In this document: positions 36,994 through 48,786 of the stretch, in pieces | Position numbering within the stretch: position 1 is the first letter of the stretch | Layout of the letters: each line of letters begins with the position of its first letter | Source: Limanda limanda | Lineage: Eukaryota > Chordata > Actinopteri > Pleuronectiformes > Pleuronectidae | Direction of reading: 5' to 3' | Assembly (NCBI RefSeq): GCF_963576545.1 | Contig: NC_083648.1 | Coordinates: 27,533,873 to 27,597,872, forward strand | DNA length: 64,000 nucleotides | Program-made: the position numbers and the translations under genes | The notes under the pieces: model-generated | Databases searched by the model: none | Seen by the model: only the letters and a program-made list of their open reading frames with translations | What the model was told of the DNA's origin: nothing

Positions 36994-38601
36994 CAAGTAG
37001 GCTCTACCCCCACTAAATGTGGTAGCGCGCATCGATCGGTACCATCTTTGAGCTTCTACGACTTTCGGAAGGGTTAGGGTTAGGGTTAGGGATGAAAGCA
37101 CATAGGAGAAAGAGATATTCTTGAATAACTTTTTTTGTGAAGGTCGGAGAGACTTGCAAGTAGGCTCTACCCCCACTAAATGGGGTAGCGCGCATCGATC
37201 GGTACCATCTTTGAGCTTCTCCGACTTTCGGAAGGGTTAGGATTAGGGTTAGGGATGAAAGCACATAGGAGAAAGAGATATTCTTGAATAACTTTTTTTG
37301 TGAAGGTCGGAGAGACTTAGAAAGTGGTTGCATCTGGACTAATTTGGGTCCTGCGGATCGATTGGTACCATCCCCGAGCTTGTACGACCTTCGAAAGAGG
37401 TCGACCGACGAAATTCCCCCAAATCTGAGGAGATATTCTTGAATAACTTTTTTTGTGAAGGTCGGAGAGACTTGCAAGTAGGCTCTACCCCCACTAAATG
37501 GGGTAGCGCGCATCGATCGGTACCATCCTTGAGCTTCTCCGACTTTCGGAAGGGTTAGGGTTAGGGTTAGGGATGAAAGCACATAGGAGAAAGAGATATT
37601 CTTGAATAACTTTTTTTGTGAAGGTCGGAGAGACTTGCAAGTAGGCTCTACCCCCACTAAATGGGGTAGCGCGCATCGATCGGTACCATCCTTGAGCTTC
37701 TCCGACTTTCGGAAGGGTTAGGGTTAGGGTTAGGGATGAAAGCACATAGGAGAAAGAGATATTCTTGAATAACTTTTTTTGTGAAGGTCGGAGAGACTTG
37801 CAAGTAGGCTCTACCCCCACTAAATGGGGTAGCGCGCATCGATCGGTACTATCCTTGAGCTTCTACGACTTTCGGAAGGGTTAGGGTTAGGGTTAGGGAT
37901 GAAAGCACATAGGAGAAAGAGATATTCTTGAATAACTTTTTTTGTGAAGGTCGGAGAGACTTGCAAGTAGGCTCTACCCCCACTAAATGGGGTAGCGCGC
38001 ATCGATCGGTACCATCCTTGAGCTTCTCCGACTTTCGGAAGGGTTAGGGTGAGGGTTAGGGATGAAAGCACATAGGAGAAAGAGATATTCTTGAATAACT
38101 TTTTTTGTGAAGGTCGGAGAGACTTGGAAAGTGGTTGCATCTGGACTAATTTGGGTCCTGCGGATCGATTGGTACCATCCCCGAGCTTGTACGACCTTCG
38201 AAAGAGGTCGACCGACGAAATTCCCCCAAATCTGAGGAGATATTCTTGAATAACTTTTTTTGTGAAGGTCGGAGAGACTTGCAAGTAGGCTCTACCCCCA
38301 CTAAATGGGGTAGCGCGCATCGATCGGTACTATCCTTGAGCTTCTCCGACTTTCGGAAGGGTTAGGGTTAGGGTTAGGGATGAAAGCACATAGGAGAAAG
38401 AGATATTCTTGAATAACTTTTTTTGTGAAGGTCGGAGAGACTTGCAAGTAGGCTCTACCCCCACTAAATGGGGTAGCGCGCATCGATCGGTACCATCCTT
38501 GAGCTTCTCCGACTTTCGGAAGGGTTAGGGTTAGGGATGAAAGCACATAGGAGAAAGAGATATTCTTGAATAACTTTTTTTGTGAAGGTCGGAGAGACTT
38601 G
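36994..38601 (+). repeat. Array segment between two tandem pairs
   Basis: Starts with an A of the post-B TGTGGTAG subtype at 36994, then a GGATTAGGG-type A at 37157, B at 37320, four A units, B at 38127, an A with TACTATCC but CTCCGAC (38282) and a 157-bp A (38445). The last two units recur in the same order at 53942-54261 and 55721-56040, so this is another copy of the module that makes up the pairs at 53942-57656. No other sequence is present. Confidence 0.8.
38445..38601 (+). repeat. 157-bp A monomer (two TTAGGG)
   Basis: Follows an A with TACTATCC and CTCCGAC, the same context as the short units at 54105 and 55884. Confidence 0.9.
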
Positions 38602-41600
38602 CAAGTAGGCTCTACCCCCACTAAATGGGGTAGCGCGCATCGATCGGTACCATCCTTGAGCTTCTCCGACTTTCGGAAGGGTTAGGGTTAGGGTTAGGGA
38701 TGAAAGCACATAGGAGAAAGAGATATTCTTGAATAACTTTTTTTGTGAAGGTCGGAGAGACTTGCAAGTAGGCTCTACCCCCACTAAATGGGGTAACGCG
38801 CATCGATCGGTACCATCCTTGAGCTTCTCCGACTTTCGGAAGGGTTAGGGTTAGGGTTAGGGATGAAAGCACATAGGAGAAAGAGATATTCTTGAATAAC
38901 TTTTTTTGTGAAGGTCGGAGAGACTTGCAAGTAGGCTCTACCCCCACTAAATGGGGTAGCGCGCATCGATCGGTACCATCCTTGAGCTTCTCCGACTTTC
39001 GGAAGGGTTAGGGTTAGGGTTAGGGATGAAAGCACATAGGAGAAAGAGATATTCTTGAATAACTTTTTTTGTGAAGGTCGGAGAGACTTGCAAGTAGGCT
39101 CTACCCCCACTAAATGGGGTAGCGCGCATCGATCGGTACCATCCTTGAGCTTCTCCGACTTTCGGAAGGGTTAGGGTTAGGGTTAGGGATGAAAGCACAT
39201 AGGAGAAAGAGATATTCTTGAATAACTTTTTTTGTGAAGGTCGGAGAGACTTGCAAGTAGGCTCTACCCCCACTAAATGGGGTAGCGCGCATCGATCGGT
39301 ACCATCCTTGAGCTTCTCCGACTTTCGGAAGGGTTAGGGTTAGGGTTAGGGATGAAAGCACATAGGAGAAAGAGATATTCTTGAATAACTTTTTTTGTGA
39401 AGGTCGGAGAGACTTGCAAGTAGGCTCTACCCCCACTAAATGGGGTAGCGCGCATCGATCGGTACTATCCTTGAGCTTCTACGACTTTCGGAAGGGTTAG
39501 GGTTAGGGATGAAAGCACATAGGAGAAAGAGATATTCTTGAATAACTTTTTTTGTGAAGGTCGGAGAGACTTGCAAGTAGGCTCTACCCCCACTAAATGG
39601 GGTAGCGCGCATCGATCGGTACCATCCTTGAGCTTCTCCGACTTTCGGAAGGGTTAGGGTGAGGGTTAGGGATGAAAGCACATAGGAGAAAGAGATATTC
39701 TTGAATAACTTTTTTTGTGAAGGTCGGAGAGACTTGCAAGTAGGCTCTACCCCCACTAAATGGGATAGCACGCATCGATCGGTACCATCCTTGAGCTTCT
39801 CCGACTTTCGGAAGGGTTAGGGTTAGGGTTAGGGATGAAAGCACATAGGAGAAAGAGATATTCTTGAATAACTTTTTTTGTGAAGGTCGGAGAGACTTGC
39901 AAGTAGGCTTTACCCCCACTAAATGGGCTAGCGCGCATCGATCAGTACCATCCTTGAGCTTCTCCGACTTTCGGAAGGGTTAGGGTTAGGGTTAGGGATG
40001 AAAGCACATAGGAGAAAGAGATATTCTTGAATAACTTTTTTTGTGAAGGTCGGAGAGACTTGCAAGTAGGCTCTACCCCCACTAAATGGGCTAACGCGCA
40101 TCGATCGGTACCATCCTTGAGCTTCTCCGACTTTCGGAAGGGTTAGGGTTAGGGTTAGGGATGAAAGCACATAGGAGAAAGAGATATTCTTGAATAACTT
40201 TTTTTGTGAAGGTCGGAGAGACTTGGAAAGTGGTTGCATCTGGACTAATTTGGGTCCTGCGGATCGATTGGTACCATCCCCGAGCTTGTACGACCTTCGG
40301 AAGAGGTCGACCGACGAAATTTTACCAAATCTGAGGAGATATTCTTGAATAACTTTTTTTGTGAAGGTCGGAGAGACTTGCAAGTAGGCTCTACCCCCAC
40401 TAAATGGGGTAGCGCGCATCGATCGGTACCATCTTTGAGCTTCTCCGACTTTCGGAAGGGTTAGGGTTAGGGTTAGGGATGAAAGCACATAGGAGAAAGA
40501 GATATTCTTGAATAACTTTTTTTGTGAAGGTCGGAGAGACTTGGAAAGTGGTTGCATCTGGACTAATTTGGGTCCTGCGGATCGATTGGTACCATCCCCG
40601 AGCTTGTACGACCTTCGAAAGAGGTCGACCGACGAAATTTTACCAAATCTGAGGAGATATTCTTGAATAACTTTTTTTGTGAAGGTCGGAGAGACTTGCA
40701 AGTAGGCTCTACCCCCACTAAATGGGGTAGCGCGCATCAATCGGTACCATCCTTGAGCTTCTCCGACTTTCGGAAGGGTTAGGGTTAGGGTTAGGGATGA
40801 AAGCACATAGGAGAAAGAGATATTCTTGAATAACTTTTTTTGTGAAGGTCGGAGAGACTTGCAAGTAGGCTCTACCCCCACTAAATGGGGTAGCGCGCAT
40901 CGATCGGTACCATCCTTGAGCTTCTCCGACTTTCGGAAGGGTTAGGGTTAGGGTTAGGGATGAAAGCACATAGGAGAAAGAGATATTCTTGAATAACTTT
41001 TTTTGTGAAGGTCGGAGAGACTTGGAAAGTGGTTGCATCTGGACTAATTTGGGTCCTGCGGATCGATTGGTACCATCCCCGAGCTTGTACGACCTTCGGA
41101 AGAGGTCGACCGACGAAATTCCCCCAAATCTGAGGAGATATTCTTGAATAACTTTTTTTGTGAAGGTCGGAGAGACTTGCAAGTAGGCTCTACCCCCACT
41201 AAATGGGGTAGCGCGCATCGATCGGTACCATCCTTGAGCTTCTCCGACTTTCGGAAGGGTTAGGGTTAGGGTTAGGGATGAAAGCACATAGGAGAAAGAG
41301 ATATTCTTGAATAACTTTTTTTGTGAAGGTCGGAGAGACTTGCAAGTAGGCTCTACCCCCACTAAATGGGGTAGCGCGCATCGATCGGTACCATCCTTGA
41401 GCTTCTCCGACTTTCGGAAGGGTTAGGGTGAGGGTTAGGGATGAAAGCACATAGGAGAAAGAGATATTCTTGAATAACTTTTTTTGTGAAGGTCGGAGAG
41501 ACTTGCAAGTAGGCTCTACCCCCACTAAATGGGGTAGCGCGCATCGATCGGTACCATCCTTGAGCTTCTCCGACTTTCGGAAGGGTTAGGGTTAGGGTTA

Positions 41601-41668
41601 GGGATGAAAGCACATAGGAGAAAGAGATATTCTTGAATAACTTTTTTTGTGAAGGTCGGAGAGACTTG
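38602..41668 (+). repeat. 3,067-bp tandem higher-order repeat, copy 1
   Basis: Sixteen A units (one of 157 bp at 39417) and three B units (40226, 40544, 41025). The next 3,067 bp repeat it with the same private variants: GTAACGCGC in the second A, GGGATAGCACGC near 39763, GGCTTTACCC near 39907, GGGCTAACGCG near 40087 and GCGCATCAATCGG near 40732. It contains the ABAB pair with TTTTACC-type B units. The left breakpoint is uncertain by about one monomer. Confidence 0.88.
39417..39573 (+). repeat. 157-bp A monomer (two TTAGGG)
   Basis: Carries TACTATCC and CTACGAC. Shared with 42484 (offset 3,067 bp) and 57983, so the loss predates those duplications. Confidence 0.9.
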
Positions 41669-42167
41669 CAAGTAGGCTCTACCCCCACTAAATGGGGTAG
41701 CGCGCATCGATCGGTACCATCCTTGAGCTTCTCCGACTTTCGGAAGGGTTAGGGTTAGGGTTAGGGATGAAAGCACATAGGAGAAAGAGATATTCTTGAA
41801 TAACTTTTTTTGTGAAGGTCGGAGAGACTTGCAAGTAGGCTCTACCCCCACTAAATGGGGTAACGCGCATCGATCGGTACCATCCTTGAGCTTCTCCGAC
41901 TTTCGGAAGGGTTAGGGTTAGGGTTAGGGATGAAAGCACATAGGAGAAAGAGATATTCTTGAATAACTTTTTTTGTGAAGGTCGGAGAGACTTGCAAGTA
42001 GGCTCTACCCCCACTAAATGGGGTAGCGCGCATCGATCGGTACCATCCTTGAGCTTCTCCGACTTTCGGAAGGGTTAGGGTTAGGGTTAGGGATGAAAGC
42101 ACATAGGAGAAAGAGATATTCTTGAATAACTTTTTTTGTGAAGGTCGGAGAGACTTGCAAGTAGGCT

Positions 42168-42189
42168 CTACCCCCACTAAATGGGGTAG
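42168..42189 (+). other. Inverted repeat / potential hairpin in A (CTACCCC-N8-GGGGTAG)
   Basis: Perfect 7-bp arms with loop CACTAAAT, extendable by GC/GC past one mismatch. It is absent from B. Most sequence variants of this part of A lie in the right arm: GGGCTAG, GTGGTAG, GGGGTAA, GGGGTTG, GGGATAG and GGAGTAG. Left-arm changes are rare (CTACTCC at 10608 and its copy; CTTTACC at 39907 and its copies). Function unknown; it may be a recombination or protein-binding site. Confidence 0.75.
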
Positions 42190-42218
42190 CGCGCATCGAT
42201 CGGTACCATCCTTGAGCT

Positions 42219-42314
42219 TCTCCGACTTTCGGAAGGGTTAGGGTTAGGGTTAGGGATGAAAGCACATAGGAGAAAGAGATATTCTTGAATAACTTTTTTT
42301 GTGAAGGTCGGAGA
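42219..42314 (+). other. 8-bp inverted repeat flanking the telomeric tract (TCTCCGAC ... GTCGGAGA)
   Basis: TCTCCGAC at unit 62-69 and its exact reverse complement GTCGGAGA at unit 150-157 bracket the telomeric tract in each canonical A. The arms are 80 bp apart, so this is not a tight hairpin. The common CTACGAC subtype breaks the left arm, and B lacks the left arm but keeps the right. It resembles the flank of an inserted segment, but I cannot show insertion. Confidence 0.6.
42235..42255 (+). repeat. Embedded telomeric tract GGG(TTAGGG)3 of an A monomer
   Basis: Four GGG runs separated by TTA, so the minimum needed for one intramolecular G-quadruplex. It is present at unit positions 78-98 of the great majority of A units, always with the G-rich strand on +. 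Two sequence variants occur: GGATTAGGG, which breaks one G run, and GGTGAGGG, which keeps all four. Length variants have two or four hexamers. B has no equivalent. Confidence 0.96.
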
Positions 42315-42320
42315 GACTTG
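42276..42320 (+). other. 45-bp core conserved between A and B monomers
   Basis: The last 45 bp of A and of B are identical in consensus, while the rest of the two monomers is clearly diverged. The core contains TATTCTTGAATA, an inverted repeat with a TTCnnGAA centre, then a seven-T run, then GGTCGGAGAGACTTG. TTCnnGAA matches the core of a heat-shock element; that is a motif match only. Rare changes are CTTGAAAAAC, AATAAATTT, GTAAAGG and TTGAAGG. Confidence 0.8.
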
Positions 42321-42483
42321 CAAGTAGGCTCTACCCCCACTAAATGGGGTAGCGCGCATCGATCGGTACCATCCTTGAGCTTCTCCGACTTTCGGAAGGG
42401 TTAGGGTTAGGGTTAGGGATGAAAGCACATAGGAGAAAGAGATATTCTTGAATAACTTTTTTTGTGAAGGTCGGAGAGACTTG

Positions 42484-42640
42484 CAAGTAGGCTCTACCCC
42501 CACTAAATGGGGTAGCGCGCATCGATCGGTACTATCCTTGAGCTTCTACGACTTTCGGAAGGGTTAGGGTTAGGGATGAAAGCACATAGGAGAAAGAGAT
42601 ATTCTTGAATAACTTTTTTTGTGAAGGTCGGAGAGACTTG
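42484..42640 (+). repeat. 157-bp A monomer (two TTAGGG)
   Basis: Copy of the short unit at 39417 in the second 3,067-bp repeat. Confidence 0.9.
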
Positions 42641-45600
42641 CAAGTAGGCTCTACCCCCACTAAATGGGGTAGCGCGCATCGATCGGTACCATCCTTGAGC
42701 TTCTCCGACTTTCGGAAGGGTTAGGGTGAGGGTTAGGGATGAAAGCACATAGGAGAAAGAGATATTCTTGAATAACTTTTTTTGTGAAGGTCGGAGAGAC
42801 TTGCAAGTAGGCTCTACCCCCACTAAATGGGATAGCACGCATCGATCGGTACCATCCTTGAGCTTCTCCGACTTTCGGAAGGGTTAGGGTTAGGGTTAGG
42901 GATGAAAGCACATAGGAGAAAGAGATATTCTTGAATAACTTTTTTTGTGAAGGTCGGAGAGACTTGCAAGTAGGCTTTACCCCCACTAAATGGGCTAGCG
43001 CGCATCGATCAGTACCATCCTTGAGCTTCTCCGACTTTCGGAAGGGTTAGGGTTAGGGTTAGGGATGAAAGCACATAGGAGAAAGAGATATTCTTGAATA
43101 ACTTTTTTTGTGAAGGTCGGAGAGACTTGCAAGTAGGCTCTACCCCCACTAAATGGGCTAACGCGCATCGATCGGTACCATCCTTGAGCTTCTCCGACTT
43201 TCGGAAGGGTTAGGGTTAGGGTTAGGGATGAAAGCACATAGGAGAAAGAGATATTCTTGAATAACTTTTTTTGTGAAGGTCGGAGAGACTTGGAAAGTGG
43301 TTGCATCTGGACTAATTTGGGTCCTGCGGATCGATTGGTACCATCCCCGAGCTTGTACGACCTTCGGAAGAGGTCGACCGACGAAATTTTACCAAATCTG
43401 AGGAGATATTCTTGAATAACTTTTTTTGTGAAGGTCGGAGAGACTTGCAAGTAGGCTCTACCCCCACTAAATGGGGTAGCGCGCATCGATCGGTACCATC
43501 TTTGAGCTTCTCCGACTTTCGGAAGGGTTAGGGTTAGGGTTAGGGATGAAAGCACATAGGAGAAAGAGATATTCTTGAATAACTTTTTTTGTGAAGGTCG
43601 GAGAGACTTGGAAAGTGGTTGCATCTGGACTAATTTGGGTCCTGCGGATCGATTGGTACCATCCCCGAGCTTGTACGACCTTCGAAAGAGGTCGACCGAC
43701 GAAATTTTACCAAATCTGAGGAGATATTCTTGAATAACTTTTTTTGTGAAGGTCGGAGAGACTTGCAAGTAGGCTCTACCCCCACTAAATGGGGTAGCGC
43801 GCATCAATCGGTACCATCCTTGAGCTTCTCCGACTTTCGGAAGGGTTAGGGTTAGGGTTAGGGATGAAAGCACATAGGAGAAAGAGATATTCTTGAATAA
43901 CTTTTTTTGTGAAGGTCGGAGAGACTTGCAAGTAGGCTCTACCCCCACTAAATGGGGTAGCGCGCATCGATCGGTACCATCCTTGAGCTTCTCCGACTTT
44001 CGGAAGGGTTAGGGTTAGGGTTAGGGATGAAAGCACATAGGAGAAAGAGATATTCTTGAATAACTTTTTTTGTGAAGGTCGGAGAGACTTGGAAAGTGGT
44101 TGCATCTGGACTAATTTGGGTCCTGCGGATCGATTGGTACCATCCCCGAGCTTGTACGACCTTCGGAAGAGGTCGACCGACGAAATTCCCCCAAATCTGA
44201 GGAGATATTCTTGAATAACTTTTTTTGTGAAGGTCGGAGAGACTTGCAAGTAGGCTCTACCCCCACTAAATGGGGTAGCGCGCATCGATCGGTACCATCC
44301 TTGAGCTTCTCCGACTTTCGGAAGGGTTAGGGTTAGGGTTAGGGATGAAAGCACATAGGAGAAAGAGATATTCTTGAATAACTTTTTTTGTGAAGGTCGG
44401 AGAGACTTGCAAGTAGGCTCTACCCCCACTAAATGGGGTAGCGCGCATCGATCGGTACCATCCTTGAGCTTCTCCGACTTTCGGAAGGGTTAGGGTGAGG
44501 GTTAGGGATGAAAGCACATAGGAGAAAGAGATATTCTTGAATAACTTTTTTTGTGAAGGTCGGAGAGACTTGCAAGTAGGCTCTACCCCCACTAAATGGG
44601 GTAGCGCGCATCGATCGGTACCATCCTTGAGCTTCTCCGACTTTCGGAAGGGTTAGGGTTAGGGTTAGGGATGAAAGCACATAGGAGAAAGAGATATTCT
44701 TGAATAACTTTTTTTGTGAAGGTCGGAGAGACTTGCAAGTAGGCTCTACCCCCACTAAATGGGGTAGCGCGCATCGATCGGTACCATCCTTGAGCTTCTC
44801 CGACTTTCGGAAGGGTTAGGGTTAGGGTTAGGGATGAAAGCACATAGGAGAAAGAGATATTCTTGAATAACTTTTTTTGTGAAGGTCGGAGAGACTTGCA
44901 AGTAGGCTCTACCCCCACTAAATGGGGTAGCGCGCATCGATCGGTACCATCCTTGAGCTTCTCCGACTTTTGGAAGGGTTAGGGTTAGGGTTAGGGATGA
45001 AAGCACATAGGAGAAAGAGATATTCTTGAATAACTTTTTTTGTGAAGGTCGGAGAGACTTGCAAGTAGGCTCTACCCCCACTAAATGGGGTAGCGCGCAT
45101 CGATCGGTACCATCCTTGAGCTTCTCCGACTTTCGGAAGGGTTAGGGTTAGGGTTAGGGATGAAAGCACATAGGAGAAAGAGATATTCTTGAATAACTTT
45201 TTTTGTGAAGGTCGGAGAGACTTGCAAGTAGGCTCTACCCCCACTAAATGGGGTAGCGCGCATCGATCGGTACCATCCTTGAGCTTCTCCGACTTTCGGA
45301 AGGGTTAGGGTTAGGGTTAGGGATGAAAGCACATAGGAGAAAGAGATATTCTTGAATAACTTTTTTTGTGAAGGTCGGAGAGACTTGCAAGTAGGCTCTA
45401 CCCCCACTAAATGGGGTAGCGCGCATCGATCGGTACCATCCTTGAGCTTCTCCGACTTTCGGAAGGGTTAGGGTTAGGGTTAGGGATGAAAGCACATAGG
45501 AGAAAGAGATATTCTTGAATAACTTTTTTTGTGAAGGTCGGAGAGACTTGCAAGTAGGCTCTACCCCCACTAAATGGGGTAGCGCGCATCGATCGGTACC

Positions 45601-46194
45601 ATCCTTGAGCTTCTACGACTTTCGGAAGGGTTAGGGTTAGGGTTAGGGATGAAAGCACATAGGAGAAAGAGATATTCTTGAATAACTTTTTTTGTGAAGG
45701 TCGGAGAGACTTGCAAGTAGGCTCTACCCCCACTAAATGGGGTAGCGCGCATCGATCGGTACTATCTTTGAGCTTCTACGACTTTCGGAAGGGTTAGGGT
45801 TAGGGTTAGGGATGAAAGCACATAGGAGAAAGAGATATTCTTGAATAACTTTTTTTGTGAAGGTCGGAGAGACTTGCAAGTAGGCTCTACCCCCACTAAA
45901 TGGGGTAGCGCACATCGATCGGTACTATCCTTGAGCTTCTACGACTTTCGGAAGGGTTAGGGTTAGGGTTAGGGATGAAAGCACATAGGAGAAAGAGATA
46001 TTCTTGAATAACTTTTTTTGTGAAGGTCGGAGAGACTTGGAAAGTGGTTGCATCTGGACTAATTTGGGTCCTGCGGATCGATTGGTACCATCCCCGAGCT
46101 TGTACGACCTTCGGAAGAGGTCGACCGACGAAATTCCCCCAAATCTGAGGAGATATTCTTGAATAACTTTTTTTGTGAAGGTCGGAGAGACTTG

Positions 46195-46351
46195 CAAGTA
46201 GGCTCTACCCCCACTAAATGTGGTAGCGCGCATCGATCGGTACCATCCTTGAGCTTCTACGACTTTCGGAAGGGTTAGGGTTAGGGATGAAAGCACATAG
46301 GAGAAAGAGATATTCTTGAATAACTTTTTTTGTGAAGGTCGGAGAGACTTG
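46195..46351 (+). repeat. 157-bp A monomer (two TTAGGG)
   Basis: A post-B TGTGGTAG-type A with a hexamer loss; its partner at 60887 keeps three hexamers. Confidence 0.9.
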
Positions 46352-48617
46352 CAAGTAGGCTCTACCCCCACTAAATGGGGTAGCGCGCATCGATCGGTAC
46401 CATCCTTGAGCTTCTCCGACTTTCGGAAGGGTTAGGATTAGGGTTAGGGATGAAAGCACATAGGAGAAAGAGATATTCTTGAATAACTTTTTTTGTGAAG
46501 GTCGGAGAGACTTAGAAAGTGGTTGCATCTGGACTAATTTGGGTCCTGCGGATCGATTGGTACCATCCCCGAGCTTGTACGACCTTCGAAAGAGGTCGAC
46601 CGACGAAATTCCCCCAAATCTGAGGAGATATTCTTGAATAACTTTTTTTTTGAAGGTCGGAGAGACTTGCAAGTAGGCTCTACCCCCACTAAATGGGGTA
46701 GCGCGCATCGATCGGTACCATCCTTGAGCTTCTCCGACTTTCGGAAGGGTTAGGGTTAGGGTTAGGGATGAAAGCACATAGGAGAAAGAGATATTCTTGA
46801 ATAACTTTTTTTGTGAAGGTCGGAGAGACTTGCAAGTAGGCTCTACCCCCACTAAATGGGGTAGCGCGCATCGATCGGTACCATCCTTGAGCTTCTCCGA
46901 CTTTCGGAAGGGTTAGGGTTAGGGTTAGGGATGAAAGCACATAGGAGAAAGAGATATTCTTGAATAACTTTTTTTGCGAAGGTCGGAGAGACTTGCAAGT
47001 AGGCTCTACCCCCACTAAATGGGGTAGCGCGCATCGATCGGTACCATCCTTGAGCTTCTTCGACTTTCGGAAGGGTTAGGGTGAGGGTTAGGGATGAAAG
47101 CACATAGGAGAAAGAGATATTCTTGAATAACTTTTTTTGTGAAGGTCGGAGAGACTTGGAAAGTGGTTGCATCTGGACTAATTTGGGTCCTGCGGATCGA
47201 TTGGTACCATCCCCGAGCTTGTACGACCTTCGGAAGAGGTCGACCGACGAAATTCCCCCAAATCTGAGGAGATATTCTTGAATAACTTTTTTTGTGAAGG
47301 TCGGAGAGACTTGCAAGTAGGCTCTACCCCCACTAAATGGGGTAGCGCGCATCGATCGGTACCATCCTTGAGCTTCTCCGACTTTCGGAAGGGTTAGGGT
47401 TAGGGTTAGGGATGAAAGCACATAGGAGAAAGAGATATTCTTGAATAACTTTTTTTGTGAAGGTCGGAGAGACTTGCAAGTAGGCTCTACCCCCACTAAA
47501 TGGGGTAGCGCGCATCGATCGGTACCATCCTTGAGCTTCTCCGACTTTCGGAAGGGTTAGGGTGAGGGTTAGGGATGAAAGCACATAGGAGAAAGAGATA
47601 TTCTTGAATAACTTTTTTTTTGAAGGTCGGAGAGACTTGCAAGTAGGCTCTACCCCCACTAAATGGGGTAGCGCGCATCGATCGGTACCATCCTTGAGCT
47701 TCTCCGACTTTCGGAAGGGTTAGGGTTAGGGTTAGGGATGAAAGCACATAGGAGAAAGAGATATTCTTGAATAACTTTTTTTGTGAAGGTCGGAGAGACT
47801 TGCAAGTAGGCTCTACCCCCACTAAATGGGGTAGCGCGCATCGATCGGTACCATCCTTGAGCTTCTCCGACTTTCGGAAGGGTTAGGGTTAGGGTTAGGG
47901 ATGAAAGCACATAGGAGAAAGAGATATTCTTGAATAACTTTTTTTGTGAAGGTCGGAGAGACTTGCAAGTAGGCTCTACCCCCACTAAATGGGGTAGCGC
48001 GCATCGATCGGTACCATCCTTGAGCTTCTCCGACTTTCGGAAGGGTTAGGGTTAGGGTTAGGGATGAAAGCACATAGGAGAAAGAGATATTCTTGAATAA
48101 CTTTTTTTGTGAAGGTCGGAGAGACTTGCAAGTAGGCTCTACCCCCACTAAATGGGGTAGCGCGCATCGATCGGTACCATCCTTGAGCTTCTCCGACTTT
48201 CGGAAGGGTTAGGGTTAGGGTTAGGGATGAAAGCACATAGGAGAAAGAGATATTCTTGAATAACTTTTTTTGTGAAGGTCGGAGAGACTTGCAAGTAGGC
48301 TCTACCCCCACTAAATGGGGTAGCGCGCATCGATCGGTACCATCCTTGAGCTTCTCCGACTTTCGGAAGGGTTAGGGTTAGGGTTAGGGATGAAAGCACA
48401 TAGGAGAAAGAGATATTCTTGAATAACTTTTTTTGTGAAGGTCGGAGAGACTTGCAAGTAGGCTCTACCCCCACTAAATGGGGTAGCGCGCATCGATCGG
48501 TACCATCCTTGAGCTTCTCCGACTTTCGGAAGGGTTAGGGTTAGGGTTAGGGATGAAAGCACATAGGAGAAAGAGATATTCTTGAATAACTTTTTTTGTG
48601 AAGGTCGGAGAGACTTG

Positions 48618-48786
48618 CAAGTAGGCTCTACCCCCACTAAATGGGGTAGCGCGCATCGATCGGTACCATCCTTGAGCTTCTCCGACTTTCGGAAGGGTTA
48701 GGGTTAGGGTTAGGGTTAGGGATGAAAGCACATAGGAGAAAGAGATATTCTTGAATAACTTTTTTTGTGAAGGTCGGAGAGACTTG
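48618..48786 (+). repeat. 169-bp A monomer (four TTAGGG)
   Basis: One hexamer gained: GGG(TTAGGG)4 at about 48695-48721, giving five GGG runs. Only one other unit, its copy at 63310, is this long. Confidence 0.92.

Larger units (their letters stand above)
42158..42320 (+). repeat. Exemplar canonical A monomer (163 bp)
   Basis: A typical unit, chosen because it lacks the common variants. In unit coordinates: 11-32 hairpin arms CTACCCC and GGGGTAG; 33-50 a CpG- and palindrome-rich block ending in ATCGATCGGTACC; 62-69 TCTCCGAC; 78-98 the telomeric tract; 119-163 the 45-bp core shared with B, with TTCTTGAA and a seven-T run; 150-157 GTCGGAGA. GC is 77 of 163 (47%), with G exceeding C on this strand (47 to 30). 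Seven CpG are present against about 8.7 expected from composition. The length suits one nucleosome plus a short linker, which is an inference. Confidence 0.95.
41669..44735 (+). repeat. 3,067-bp tandem higher-order repeat, copy 2
   Basis: B units start at 43293, 43611 and 44092, exactly 3,067 bp after those of copy 1, and the 157-bp A at 42484 matches 39417. It opens with a run of thirteen A units that began at 41180. Markers from copy 1 recur near 42830 (GGGATAGCACGC), 42974 (GGCTTTACCC) and 43799 (GCGCATCAATCGG). The periodicity ends between 44736 and 44898, where the second A lacks the GTAACGCGC change. Confidence 0.88.

Noticed and set aside
42235..42255. A true terminal telomere
   Set aside because: Tracts have two to four hexamers only and are embedded in each monomer; no long TTAGGG run exists in the window.
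42295..42305. T7 run as an RNA polymerase III terminator of a small RNA gene
   Set aside because: I see no convincing A box or B box upstream in the monomer; a T run alone is not enough.
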